40,407 bases of DNA from Cyclobacteriaceae bacterium (GTDB taxonomy: Bacteria; Bacteroidota; Bacteroidia; Cytophagales; Cyclobacteriaceae), in assembly GCA_016787625.1 (NCBI GenBank), contig JAEUUD010000008.1, positions 1-40,407 on the forward strand, given 5' to 3'. A program made the translations under genes and the position numbers. The notes under the pieces were generated by a model. That model saw only the letters and a list, made by a program, of their open reading frames with translations, did not search any database and was not told where the DNA came from. Position 1 is the first letter of the stretch. Each line of letters opens with the position of its first letter. Of the stretch, positions 23,409-30,982 are shown piece by piece.

Positions 23409-24689
23409 CTAAAGCAAATCTACACCAATATCCTTTCGGAAATAAGCACCATCAAACGAAAGGTCACCAGCATCGCGATAAGCGCGATTCCGGGCCTCGT
23501 CAATTCGATTACCCAGGCCGGTAATTGCAATGACCCGGCCGCCATCGGTGACTACCTCGTGCCCGGCATTTCTGGTGCCGGCATGAAAAATCTGTGAACC
23601 GGATTTAGAAAGTTGACCCAATCCGCGAATGGTCTTTCCTTTTGAATACGTGCCTGGGTAACCTCCCGAAACCATCATGACGGTCACGGCCATATTGTTG
23701 GTCATGCGAATGACTTTGCCCTTTAGTTGTCCCTGAGCACAAGCGAGGAGAACTTCAACAAGATCTGAATCAATGCGGGGTATGACTGCTTCCGATTCAG
23801 GATCACCCATTCTCGCGTTGTACTCGATGACAAACGGTGACCCGCCTACGTTGATCAGTCCGAAAAAAATGAAACCCCGATACGGAATGCTCTCTTGTTT
23901 GAGTCCTGCGATGGTTGGCGCAATGATGGCTGACTTCACTTTGTTCATGAAAGCTTCATCAGCGAAGGGCACCGGGCTTACTGCGCCCATGCCACCGGTA
24001 TTCGGTCCGGTGTCGCCGTCACCGATTCGTTTGTAATCTTTTGCTTCCGGAAGGAGCACATAATGTTCTCCATCGGTGAGGACAAATACGGAAAGCTCAA
24101 TCCCGGAAAGGAATTCCTCCACCAATACACGTTCGCTGGCCGAACCGAAACGCTTGTTGCCAAGCATATCATGGAGTGTCGATTGTGCTTCATCATGTGT
24201 CTGCGCGATAACAACACCTTTACCGGCCGCAAGGCCATCAGCTTTCAGCACAATCGGAAGATTACAGGTGCAGAGGTACTTCGAGCCCTCTTCAAGCTCC
24301 AATGCGGTAAACGTTTTGGCTTTTGCCGTAGGAATGCGGTGGCGGAGCATGAACTGCTTTGAGAAATCTTTGCTTCCTTCAAGGCGGGCACCCGACGCCC
24401 CAGGACCGACCATCAACAAGCGCTCCAGTCCAGGTGTTTTTTCAAGACGGTCACGCAATCCCAGTACCAGTGGTACTTCAGGCCCAACCACAACAAGGTC
24501 TATTTTTTGTTTAAGGCATACCTCGGTAATTCCATCAAGATCATCAGAGGCAACAGATATATTCTCTGCAATGGTGGCGGTGCCTGCATTGCCAGGGGCG
24601 ATGAACAGTTTGGTTGTGAGTTTGCTTTGACTGATTTTCCAGGCCAGCGCATGCTCCCGTCCGCCGCTGCCGATTAAGAGGATATTCAT
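23409..24689 (-). CDS. purD: Phosphoribosylamine-glycine ligase (GAR synthetase)
   Basis: Second step of purine biosynthesis: joins phosphoribosylamine and glycine using ATP. From the ATG at 24689 the protein has 426 residues, the usual length. It starts MNILLIGSGGREHALAWK, the family signature. The ATP-grasp region contains LPIVLKADGLAAGKGVVI, EEFLSGIELSVFVLTDG and GDTGPNTGGMGAVSPVP, with the metal-binding VIEYNARMGDPESEAV. An in-frame TTG 18 bases upstream lies next to the promoter element and is not favoured. It stands between recQ and ricT on the same strand. Confidence 0.98.
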   Translation of the reverse strand: MNILLIGSGGREHALAWKISQSKLTTKLFIAPGNAGTATIAENISVASDDLDGITEVCLKQKIDLVVVGPEVPLVLGLRDRLEKTPGLERLLMVGPGASGARLEGSKDFSKQFMLRHRIPTAKAKTFTALELEEGSKYLCTCNLPIVLKADGLAAGKGVVIAQTHDEAQSTLHDMLGNKRFGSASERVLVEEFLSGIELSVFVLTDGEHYVLLPEAKDYKRIGDGDTGPNTGGMGAVSPVPFADEAFMNKVKSAIIAPTIAGLKQESIPYRGFIFFGLINVGGSPFVIEYNARMGDPESEAVIPRIDSDLVEVLLACAQGQLKGKVIRMTNNMAVTVMMVSGGYPGTYSKGKTIRGLGQLSKSGSQIFHAGTRNAGHEVVTDGGRVIAITGLGNRIDEARNRAYRDAGDLSFDGAYFRKDIGVDLL

Positions 24690-24695
24690 GGACGG

Positions 24696-24703
24696 CAAAG
24701 ATA
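24696..24703 (-). promoter_or_regulatory. -7 promoter element of purD
   Basis: TATCTTTG on the minus strand matches TAnnTTTG exactly and ends six bases before the purD ATG, in the 35-base gap after recQ. The implied mRNA would begin about three bases before the start codon. No clear -33 element is seen, because that position falls inside the end of recQ. Confidence 0.5.
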
Positions 24704-24724
24704 GCAAAGGAGAGGACGTATGCT

Positions 24725-26917
24725 CTAGTTGGCGTACTCGCTGAGAAATTTGATACGCATCAGACGCATCTCCTCCTCACTATAATCCGAATTCCCGGAA
24801 TCCGACATGGCCTCTTCGAGGCTGTCGGTTTCAGAATTCAGGAAGTAGTCGAAGATCTGGTTCTGTTTGTTCTCGTCAAGAACTTCATCGATGTAGTAGT
24901 CCAGGTTGAGTTTGGTACCTGAGTAGCAGATGTTCTCGATTTCGGTCAACAAGTCTTCAAACGTCAGGCTTTTAGATTCTGCGATTTCTTCCAGGTCGAC
25001 TTTTCTGTCGATTTGCTGAATGATGAATATTTTGATCTTGGACTTGTTGACAGAAGACTTGACAACAACTTCCGTAGCCGTTTCAATGTCATTGTCCTCT
25101 GTGTATTTTTGAATAAGCTCAAGGAATTCTTTTCCGAATTTATTGACCTTCCCCATCCCCACGCCATTGACAGCAGCGAGGTCCTCCTTGGTGGTGGGAT
25201 AGGTTGTTGCCATTTCCTCCAGCGAAGGATCCTGAAAGATGACATAGGGTGGCAGGTTTTTGTGTCGGGCAACCTGCTTTCGAAGCGTCTTTAACATCTC
25301 AAAGAGCTTCTCATCGTATGACTTGGCCTGTGCTGGTGCGCGTTCGGAAGAAACCTCTTCGTCTTCAATAGACGTGGTGAAGTCATGATCGCGAGCCAAC
25401 TCGATGGGATGTGGCTTGACCAGGAATTTCTTCCCCTTTTCAGTAAGCTTCAGCACGCCAATGTTTTCGATGTCCTTTTCCAGATATTGATAGATCAATG
25501 CCTGCCGGACAACAGACTTCCAGAAATCCTGTTCTTCATCACCACCGGTACCATAAACAGGCAGATCAAAATGTCCATAGCTTTTCACGTACTCATCTTC
25601 CGTACCCCTGATGACATTGATGAGGTGATTGAGGCCAAAGCGCTCATTGGTTTGCCTGGCAGCTTCCAATACCGTCTTGACGGAGTCCATGCCATCATAC
25701 CGCTCTCTTGGATGCACGCAGTTGTCGCATGAGCCACAATTGGGAAGGGTGAATTCTTCTCCGAAATAATGCAGCAATTGTCTTCGCCTGCACACGGGTG
25801 ATTCCGCATAAAACTCCATCTCCTGAAGGAGCACCCGTGCATTTTCTCTTTCCTGAACGGTCTTGTCCTTGTTAAACTTCTCAAGCTTGTTGAGGTCGTT
25901 GTGGCTATAGAACATGAGGCATATTCCCTCAAGGCCATCCCTGCCAGAGCGCCCTGTTTCCTGATAGTACCCTTCAAGAGATTTCGGCACGTCATAGTGA
26001 ACAACAAACCTTACATCTGGTTTATCAATGCCCATACCGAAAGCGATGGTAGCTACAATAATATCTACCTCCTCATTAAGAAAATCATCCTGATTCTTGA
26101 TGCGAACATCTGGCTCCAGTCCGGCGTGGTATGGGGCGGCACTGAAACCATTCACATTAAGCAACTGGGCAATTTCCTCAACTTTTTTCCGGCTCAGACA
26201 ATAGATGATTCCAGACTTTCCCTTGCGCTCCTTAAGAAAGCGGATGAGTTGTTTTTTGGTTTCCTTTTTTGGACGGACCTCGTAATAAAGATTCTTTCGG
26301 TTGAAGGAGGAAATAAACACATCGGCTTCTTCCATCTGAAGGTTCTTCTGGATATCGAGCTGAACCTTTGGAGTAGCGGTTGCTGTAAGGGCGATTACCG
26401 GAAGGTCGCCCAATTGCGCAATCATCGTTTTGATTTTCCTGTACTCGGGCCTGAAATCGTGACCCCATTCGGAAATGCAATGCGCCTCATCAATGGCGAC
26501 GAAATTGATTTTCACCTTCTGAAGGAAGGAGATGTTGTCCTCTTTGTTAAGGGATTCAGGGGCTACATACAGCAGTTTCACACTTCCTGTAACACAATCT
26601 TTCTTCAGGCGGGTGATCTCGCCTTTGCTCAGCGTAGAGTTGAGGAAGCGCGCATGAATGCCATAGGCATTCAACTGATCAACCTGGTTCTTCATCAAGG
26701 CAATCAAGGGTGAGATCACGATGGCGAGGCCGTCGCGAATCATGGCGGGCAACTGGTAGCAGAGCGATTTGCCTGCACCAGTGGGCATAATCACAAAAGT
26801 ATTTCGCCCGCTTAAAATATTTCTGATGACTGTTTCCTGGTTGCCCCTAAACGAAGTATATCCAAAAAATTCCTTGAGCTGTGTGCGTAACGTGTCCTTA
26901 TCTTCGGCAACGATCAT
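24725..26917 (-). CDS. recQ: ATP-dependent DNA helicase RecQ
   Basis: A 3'-5' DNA helicase that acts in recombination and fork repair. The 730-residue protein has Walker A MPTGAGKS ending at residue 51, DEAH at 143-146, the aromatic-rich loop SEWGHDFRPEY directly after it, and the motif VI region YYQETGRSGRDG. The RQC zinc site keeps four cysteines (VCRRR and NCGSCDNC, about 380-405). An HRDC domain occupies about 535-605. A further C-terminal domain (about 625-690) resembles the HTH_40 extension found in Bacteroidota RecQ, and the last 35 residues are acidic. The ATG at 26917 fits the family start. It is upstream of purD on the same strand. Confidence 0.97.
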   Translation of the reverse strand: MIVAEDKDTLRTQLKEFFGYTSFRGNQETVIRNILSGRNTFVIMPTGAGKSLCYQLPAMIRDGLAIVISPLIALMKNQVDQLNAYGIHARFLNSTLSKGEITRLKKDCVTGSVKLLYVAPESLNKEDNISFLQKVKINFVAIDEAHCISEWGHDFRPEYRKIKTMIAQLGDLPVIALTATATPKVQLDIQKNLQMEEADVFISSFNRKNLYYEVRPKKETKKQLIRFLKERKGKSGIIYCLSRKKVEEIAQLLNVNGFSAAPYHAGLEPDVRIKNQDDFLNEEVDIIVATIAFGMGIDKPDVRFVVHYDVPKSLEGYYQETGRSGRDGLEGICLMFYSHNDLNKLEKFNKDKTVQERENARVLLQEMEFYAESPVCRRRQLLHYFGEEFTLPNCGSCDNCVHPRERYDGMDSVKTVLEAARQTNERFGLNHLINVIRGTEDEYVKSYGHFDLPVYGTGGDEEQDFWKSVVRQALIYQYLEKDIENIGVLKLTEKGKKFLVKPHPIELARDHDFTTSIEDEEVSSERAPAQAKSYDEKLFEMLKTLRKQVARHKNLPPYVIFQDPSLEEMATTYPTTKEDLAAVNGVGMGKVNKFGKEFLELIQKYTEDNDIETATEVVVKSSVNKSKIKIFIIQQIDRKVDLEEIAESKSLTFEDLLTEIENICYSGTKLNLDYYIDEVLDENKQNQIFDYFLNSETDSLEEAMSDSGNSDYSEEEMRLMRIKFLSEYAN

Positions 26918-26941
26918 AAATTCCTAAGTCGATTAAATCCT

Positions 26942-26949
26942 TACATTTG
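26942..26949 (+). promoter_or_regulatory. Possible -7 element in the recQ-manC gap
   Basis: TACATTTG on the plus strand matches TAnnTTTG exactly, but it lies 137 bases before the manC ATG, so a long leader would result. No TTG sits at the expected -33 spacing. The 169-base gap (26918-27086) holds no other gene or hairpin that I can see. Confidence 0.25.
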
Positions 26950-27086
26950 CTCTCCGCAATCGTTAACAAGCGATGTGCCATTTGAATATACTAAAAAATC
27001 CGGTAGATAGTTCGTTGATTCATGCGAATACAGAGGGTGTTTAGGATGAACGGACGTAATTCCAAATTGTTATTCTAAGAAGGTAA

Positions 27087-28163
27087 ATGGATAAGAATTT
27101 ATACGTGGTTCTTATGGCGGGTGGAATCGGCACACGCTTCTGGCCCTACAGCCGCAATGCCAAACCGAAGCAGTTTCTTGATGTGCTCAACACAGGGAAA
27201 ACCCTTGTTCAGTCCACTTATGAGCGATATCTCGCCATTTGCAAGCCTGAGAATATCTTCATTGTCACCCATGAAGAACATGCAGACCTCGTTGTTGCTC
27301 AGTTGCCTAACATTCGTCAGGACCAGCTCATCCTGGAGCCCATGCGGAAAAATACAGCTCCCTGTATCGCATACGCTGCCAACAGAATTTTTCTGAAGAA
27401 CCCCGAGGCGATCATGGTTGTAAGCCCATCAGATCACCTTATTCTCAATGAAAAGGAATTCTTAACGACCATACAAAAAGCGGCCGAGCATGCCCGCACT
27501 CAGGACAAACTGATCACCATTGGCATCACGCCATCCCGACCGGAAACCGGCTATGGCTACATCCAGTTCCTGGAAAGCAAGGGGATGCTCAAGAAGGTCA
27601 AGACATTTACAGAGAAACCCGCCCTCTCTTTGGCGAAGACATTTGTCGAAAGCGGCGATTTTGTCTGGAATTCCGGAGTATTTGTCTGGGGTGTCAAGGC
27701 TATTCTTCTTGCGTTTCAGAAATATCTGCCCGAATTGTCAGAGGCACTTGAGGAAATGCGCCCACGAATGGGCACGGCTGATGAACGTAACGGCATGGCG
27801 CAGGTGTATGCGCAAACTAAAAACATCTCCATTGACTACGGAGTGATGGAGAAGGCAGATAACGTGTATGTTGCACTGGGCAAATTCACCTGGTCCGACC
27901 TTGGATCGTGGGCGTCACTTCACGAAGCGTCAGTCAAGGATGAGGACAATAATGTCATCAATGGTGATGTGCTGGTCTACGATACACGCAACTCTGTAGT
28001 CATAGGTCCACCGGAATCGTTGATTGTGGCGCAGGGACTTAATGGTTACCTGGTTGGTGTATTTGGCAACGTCGTCATCATTTGCGAGAAGGACAAAGAA
28101 GAACTCTTCCGGCGATACGTGAATGACATCAAGGCCAAGCCTGATGGAAGTGACTTTCTTTAA
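27087..28163 (+). CDS. manC: Mannose-1-phosphate guanylyltransferase
   Basis: Makes GDP-mannose from mannose-1-phosphate and GTP, the donor for mannose, fucose and related sugars in surface glycans. The 358-residue protein is the single-domain form, without the C-terminal isomerase domain of longer ManC/AlgA proteins. It carries the nucleotidyltransferase signature AGGIGTRFWP (11-20) with KPKQF (26-30), the PSDHLI motif, GYGYIQF, FTEKP and the conserved WNSGVFVW. The last part, FTWSDLGSW and the following region, is also typical. It fits functionally with the glycan genes downstream. It is convergent with rlmB, with a four-base gap. Confidence 0.95.
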   Translation: MDKNLYVVLMAGGIGTRFWPYSRNAKPKQFLDVLNTGKTLVQSTYERYLAICKPENIFIVTHEEHADLVVAQLPNIRQDQLILEPMRKNTAPCIAYAANRIFLKNPEAIMVVSPSDHLILNEKEFLTTIQKAAEHARTQDKLITIGITPSRPETGYGYIQFLESKGMLKKVKTFTEKPALSLAKTFVESGDFVWNSGVFVWGVKAILLAFQKYLPELSEALEEMRPRMGTADERNGMAQVYAQTKNISIDYGVMEKADNVYVALGKFTWSDLGSWASLHEASVKDEDNNVINGDVLVYDTRNSVVIGPPESLIVAQGLNGYLVGVFGNVVIICEKDKEELFRRYVNDIKAKPDGSDFL

Positions 28164-28167
28164 ATGT

Positions 28168-28926
28168 TTACTTGGCTTTTGCCTTGATCGAAAAGTCCTT
28201 CTGTCTCACCACCTCATAGATGGCAATCCCCGCAGCCACCGAAACATTCAAGGATCCGATCTTTCCCTTCATAGGAATTTTTGCCTGAACATCGGCGTCC
28301 CTCAGTAACACTTCAGAGATTCCATCCTCTTCAGACCCCAACAGCAAAGCGGTTGGAACCGAGAGGTCGATGGAGTAAAGGTTGTGAGATGCTTTTTCCG
28401 TGCAAGCGACAACCTGAATTCCGTTTTCCCTGAGTTCTTTCATGGCCTGTTTCATGGATTTTACACGGCAAACAGGGAGGTGATGCAATGCGCCAGCGGA
28501 AGTTTTTATGGCATCGCTGGTCACTGGTGCATTTCCTTTCTCTTCGATGACGATGGCATCCAGTCCGGCGCATTCACAGGTTCTGGCAACGGCGCCAAAA
28601 TTCCGAACATCGGTTATCCGATCCAGCAACAAAAAGAATGGTGATCGCCCTTCGCTGTATGCGTGATCAACAATCGCCTGCATGGAAGCATACTGAACAG
28701 CAGATAAATACCCAACGACCCCCTGGTGGTTTTTGCCTGTGAGGTGGTTTAGTTTTTCTGGAGGAACCCAGCTAAATGGAATGGCCCGCTCTTTGAGCGT
28801 CATCACCAACTCCTTCATCAGGTCGTTGTTGATGCCTGCTTGCAGAAACACCTTGTCGATTTGGCGACCCGACCGGGCAGCTTCCATAACGGCCCTGGTT
28901 CCATATACCAACTCACTTTTTTCCAT
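28168..28926 (-). CDS. rlmB: 23S rRNA (guanosine-2'-O-)-methyltransferase RlmB, SpoU/TrmH family
   Basis: Methylates the ribose of a guanosine in the peptidyl-transferase region of 23S rRNA (G2251 in E. coli). The 252-residue protein has an N-terminal substrate-binding domain (LVYGTRAVMEAARSG, then LTGKNHQGVVGYLS) and a SPOUT knot domain with motif 1 LDRITDVRNFGAVART, motif 2 LLLGSEEDGIS and motif 3 IPMKGKIGSLNVSVAAGIAIYE, which form the SAM-binding knot. The length and N-domain favour RlmB over TrmL or TrmH, though the target base is inferred from family membership. The ATG at 28926 is 28 bases from the end of the GWxTD gene. Confidence 0.92.
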   Translation of the reverse strand: MEKSELVYGTRAVMEAARSGRQIDKVFLQAGINNDLMKELVMTLKERAIPFSWVPPEKLNHLTGKNHQGVVGYLSAVQYASMQAIVDHAYSEGRSPFFLLLDRITDVRNFGAVARTCECAGLDAIVIEEKGNAPVTSDAIKTSAGALHHLPVCRVKSMKQAMKELRENGIQVVACTEKASHNLYSIDLSVPTALLLGSEEDGISEVLLRDADVQAKIPMKGKIGSLNVSVAAGIAIYEVVRQKDFSIKAKAK

Positions 28927-28954
28927 GATCGTATTTTAAATACAATGGGACCAG

Positions 28955-30127
28955 TTAGAACCGGCTTTTGCGCCAAAGGTCGATGGTTTGATACCAATAC
29001 TCGGAATAACTTTTGTCCCTTACCAACACAGAGTGCTCAGGGTGGTATACGCTTCCGGCCCGTGCAAACTGAAACTCCTGATCCGGATTCTTATATGCCC
29101 ACGTTTCATATTGTCCGTCGACCTGCACCTCATCGGGCGCGCCAAAGACAATGAAGATCATTCCACGGTCTGTTTTCCATCCTTCTTTGAAAGAAGTGAA
29201 ATATAGATTGGCATACTCGACCCTGCGGAAGAAATTTCGCATGAATGTCTTAGCGCGTTCCCTGTCCTTTGTGATATCAAGGATGATTTTGTCAAACTTG
29301 AGTTTGTCTTCTCCGGCGGCGCCAAGGGCATCGTTCTCCTGTCTGGTGGTCACAAAGAGAAGGGGGCCTTTCAAGTCACCAAGCTTGTTGTACTTGGGAT
29401 ATGGAGATCGTTTAACCAGGAAAGAGAATCCAAATGACGAAGCGGTATCCTCCTGAGCAAGATATAAGCCTTCTTTAGGAAATGGCCCTATCAGGCTCCC
29501 TGGCAAAACCGAAAAAGTTGAATCGGGGAATAAGAATGGATCCATCCTGACTTCCTTGTCAATAAAAGGTGGTGCTGGCGTTGGGAAGTTGTCCTTGTAA
29601 TAGGAGAACTGTACCGCTTTTCCGGATCCGCTGCCCTGGACTGTATACCGGTCTTCAGCCGAGGCAAAAGAAGTCCAGAGTTTTTCGTTTCCTTTTGTCA
29701 GGAAACCATTGACCGGATGATGCGATTCGATCTGCCGAAAAAAATACCAGTTGCGACCTGTCCCGCGATTGAGCACCTTCACGCCAAAGAGCCAGGGTTT
29801 CACTGGTACGGAAAATTTGAATTGCCCTTCCGTCCATGTGCTGCTCACGAGCAGTGTATCTGCCGCATCAAGACCGGTACCCTGACGTTGGGCAAACGAT
29901 TCTCTTTTTTCCCACTTCAGGATGTAAGATGTCGCTGAGGCATTGTTGGATCGAATGCGGTAGAAGACAATAATACTATCTCTTTGATGCACCGGCTTTA
30001 TCTGCACGAGAACTTCTGCAAGTGGATCGTACCAGTAGTTAACATTCATCGAGGTTACTGTCTGGCCACTGACCAGATGCTGAACCAGCATGAGCGTGAT
30101 GACTAAGACCGTTCTTCCCAGGCGCAT
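28955..30127 (-). CDS. Secreted GWxTD-domain protein
   Basis: An exported protein of unknown function in the Bacteroidota GWxTD family. The ATG at 30127 gives MRLGRTVLVITLMLVQHLVSGQ, a good signal peptide, and 390 residues. A longer reading from TTG 30178 is rejected, because the exact -7 element TATTTTTG lies between the two candidate starts. The name-giving motif appears as EGWKTDRGMIFIVFGAPDEVQ from about residue 316, followed by a strand-rich tail ETWAYKNPDQEFQF. The N-terminal two thirds is a predicted beta-rich region with no family I know. It is divergent from the methyltransferase gene over 72 bases. Confidence 0.87.
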   Translation of the reverse strand: MRLGRTVLVITLMLVQHLVSGQTVTSMNVNYWYDPLAEVLVQIKPVHQRDSIIVFYRIRSNNASATSYILKWEKRESFAQRQGTGLDAADTLLVSSTWTEGQFKFSVPVKPWLFGVKVLNRGTGRNWYFFRQIESHHPVNGFLTKGNEKLWTSFASAEDRYTVQGSGSGKAVQFSYYKDNFPTPAPPFIDKEVRMDPFLFPDSTFSVLPGSLIGPFPKEGLYLAQEDTASSFGFSFLVKRSPYPKYNKLGDLKGPLLFVTTRQENDALGAAGEDKLKFDKIILDITKDRERAKTFMRNFFRRVEYANLYFTSFKEGWKTDRGMIFIVFGAPDEVQVDGQYETWAYKNPDQEFQFARAGSVYHPEHSVLVRDKSYSEYWYQTIDLWRKSRF

Positions 30128-30137
30128 AGATGACACC

Positions 30138-30145
30138 CAAAAATA
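30138..30145 (-). promoter_or_regulatory. -7 promoter element of the GWxTD gene
   Basis: TATTTTTG on the minus strand is an exact TAnnTTTG and ends 10 bases before the ATG at 30127. It pairs with an identical outward-facing element at 30185-30192. Confidence 0.5.
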
Positions 30146-30184
30146 ACGAAGAAAGGAAGAGAATCGATGCACAGGCAAATGCTG

Positions 30185-30192
30185 TATTTTTG
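30185..30192 (+). promoter_or_regulatory. -7 promoter element of the methyltransferase gene
   Basis: TATTTTTG is an exact TAnnTTTG and ends seven bases before the ATG at 30200. The longer reading frame that begins at 30167 would start upstream of this element, so the ATG at 30200 is preferred. Confidence 0.5.
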
Positions 30193-30199
30193 CGCGCGT

Positions 30200-30982
30200 A
30201 TGTCAAGAATCTATACTACAGAGATCACATCAGATCAATTGGTTTCCGATAATCCGCTTCATCAGCGCCTTTTGAAGCCTTATATAGCCGCTTCTTCGTG
30301 GATTCATGGTGATTTGCTGGAAGTTGGATGCGGCGAGGGCCGCGGTATTGAGCATGTACTTCCTCACATTAAGTCCTATTCGGCGATTGATAAAATCAAG
30401 ACGGCCATCGACCATCTTGCAGGGAAGTATCCTTCAGCCAGCCTGGTTGCTGCCAATCTGCCCCCGCTTCCATACCCGGATAACTCATTTGACTCCATCA
30501 TCAGCTTTCAGGTGATCGAGCACATTCAGGATGATGGCCTATTTCTCAAGGAGATTCATCGGGTGATGCGGCCGGGTGGAGTGGCATTGATGACAACACC
30601 TAACAGGCCCCTGTCTTTGTCGCGTAATCCATGGCATATCCGGGAGTATAAGGCCGACGAATTATCAACCCTGGCAAAGAAATATTTTTCAATGGTTGAA
30701 ATGAAAGGTATTTCTGGTAATGAAAAAGTGATGGCCTATCACGAAAAGAACCGCCAATCGGTCAACAGGATTATGCGTTGGGATGTTTTGGATCTGCAGC
30801 ACAGGTTGCCTGCTCCGATTTTACGAATACCCTATGACCTGCTTAATCGGATCAACCGCACGCGGCTCCATCAAAAGGCAGACCATTTGGTCACGGGTAT
30901 CACGCACAACGATTACTCAATCTCCGATGACGCGGAGACGGCCCTCGACTTATTTCTGATTGTCAGGAAATCCGCTCAGTAG
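30200..30982 (+). CDS. Class I SAM-dependent methyltransferase
   Basis: A soluble methyltransferase of unknown substrate, 260 residues from the ATG at 30200. SAM-binding motif I is LLEVGCGEGRG (residues 39-49), motif II the acidic AIDK (about 63), motif III LPYPDNSFDSIISFQVIEHI and motif IV IHRVMRPGGVALMTTPN, the pattern of the UbiE/Methyltransf_11 group. The C-terminal part, LDLQHRLPAPILRIPYDLLNRI, is common in methyltransferases of surface-glycan loci, which fits the neighbours, but this is inference. The stop codon overlaps the end of the convergent DUF2723 gene by seven bases. Confidence 0.9.
   Translation: MSRIYTTEITSDQLVSDNPLHQRLLKPYIAASSWIHGDLLEVGCGEGRGIEHVLPHIKSYSAIDKIKTAIDHLAGKYPSASLVAANLPPLPYPDNSFDSIISFQVIEHIQDDGLFLKEIHRVMRPGGVALMTTPNRPLSLSRNPWHIREYKADELSTLAKKYFSMVEMKGISGNEKVMAYHEKNRQSVNRIMRWDVLDLQHRLPAPILRIPYDLLNRINRTRLHQKADHLVTGITHNDYSISDDAETALDLFLIVRKSAQ

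Noticed and set aside
23415..23422. TAGATTTG on the minus strand as a ricT promoter
   Set aside because: It matches TAnnTTTG, but lies in the last codons of purD, 49 bases before ricT, without a -33 element; a chance match cannot be excluded.
22778..23524. 248-codon plus-strand frame opposite ricT and the end of purD
   Set aside because: It lies opposite two well-supported genes, has no family motif, and its length is explained by codon usage of the opposite strand.
25901..26713. 270-codon plus-strand frame opposite recQ
   Set aside because: Mirror image of conserved helicase sequence; no recognisable protein features or promoter.
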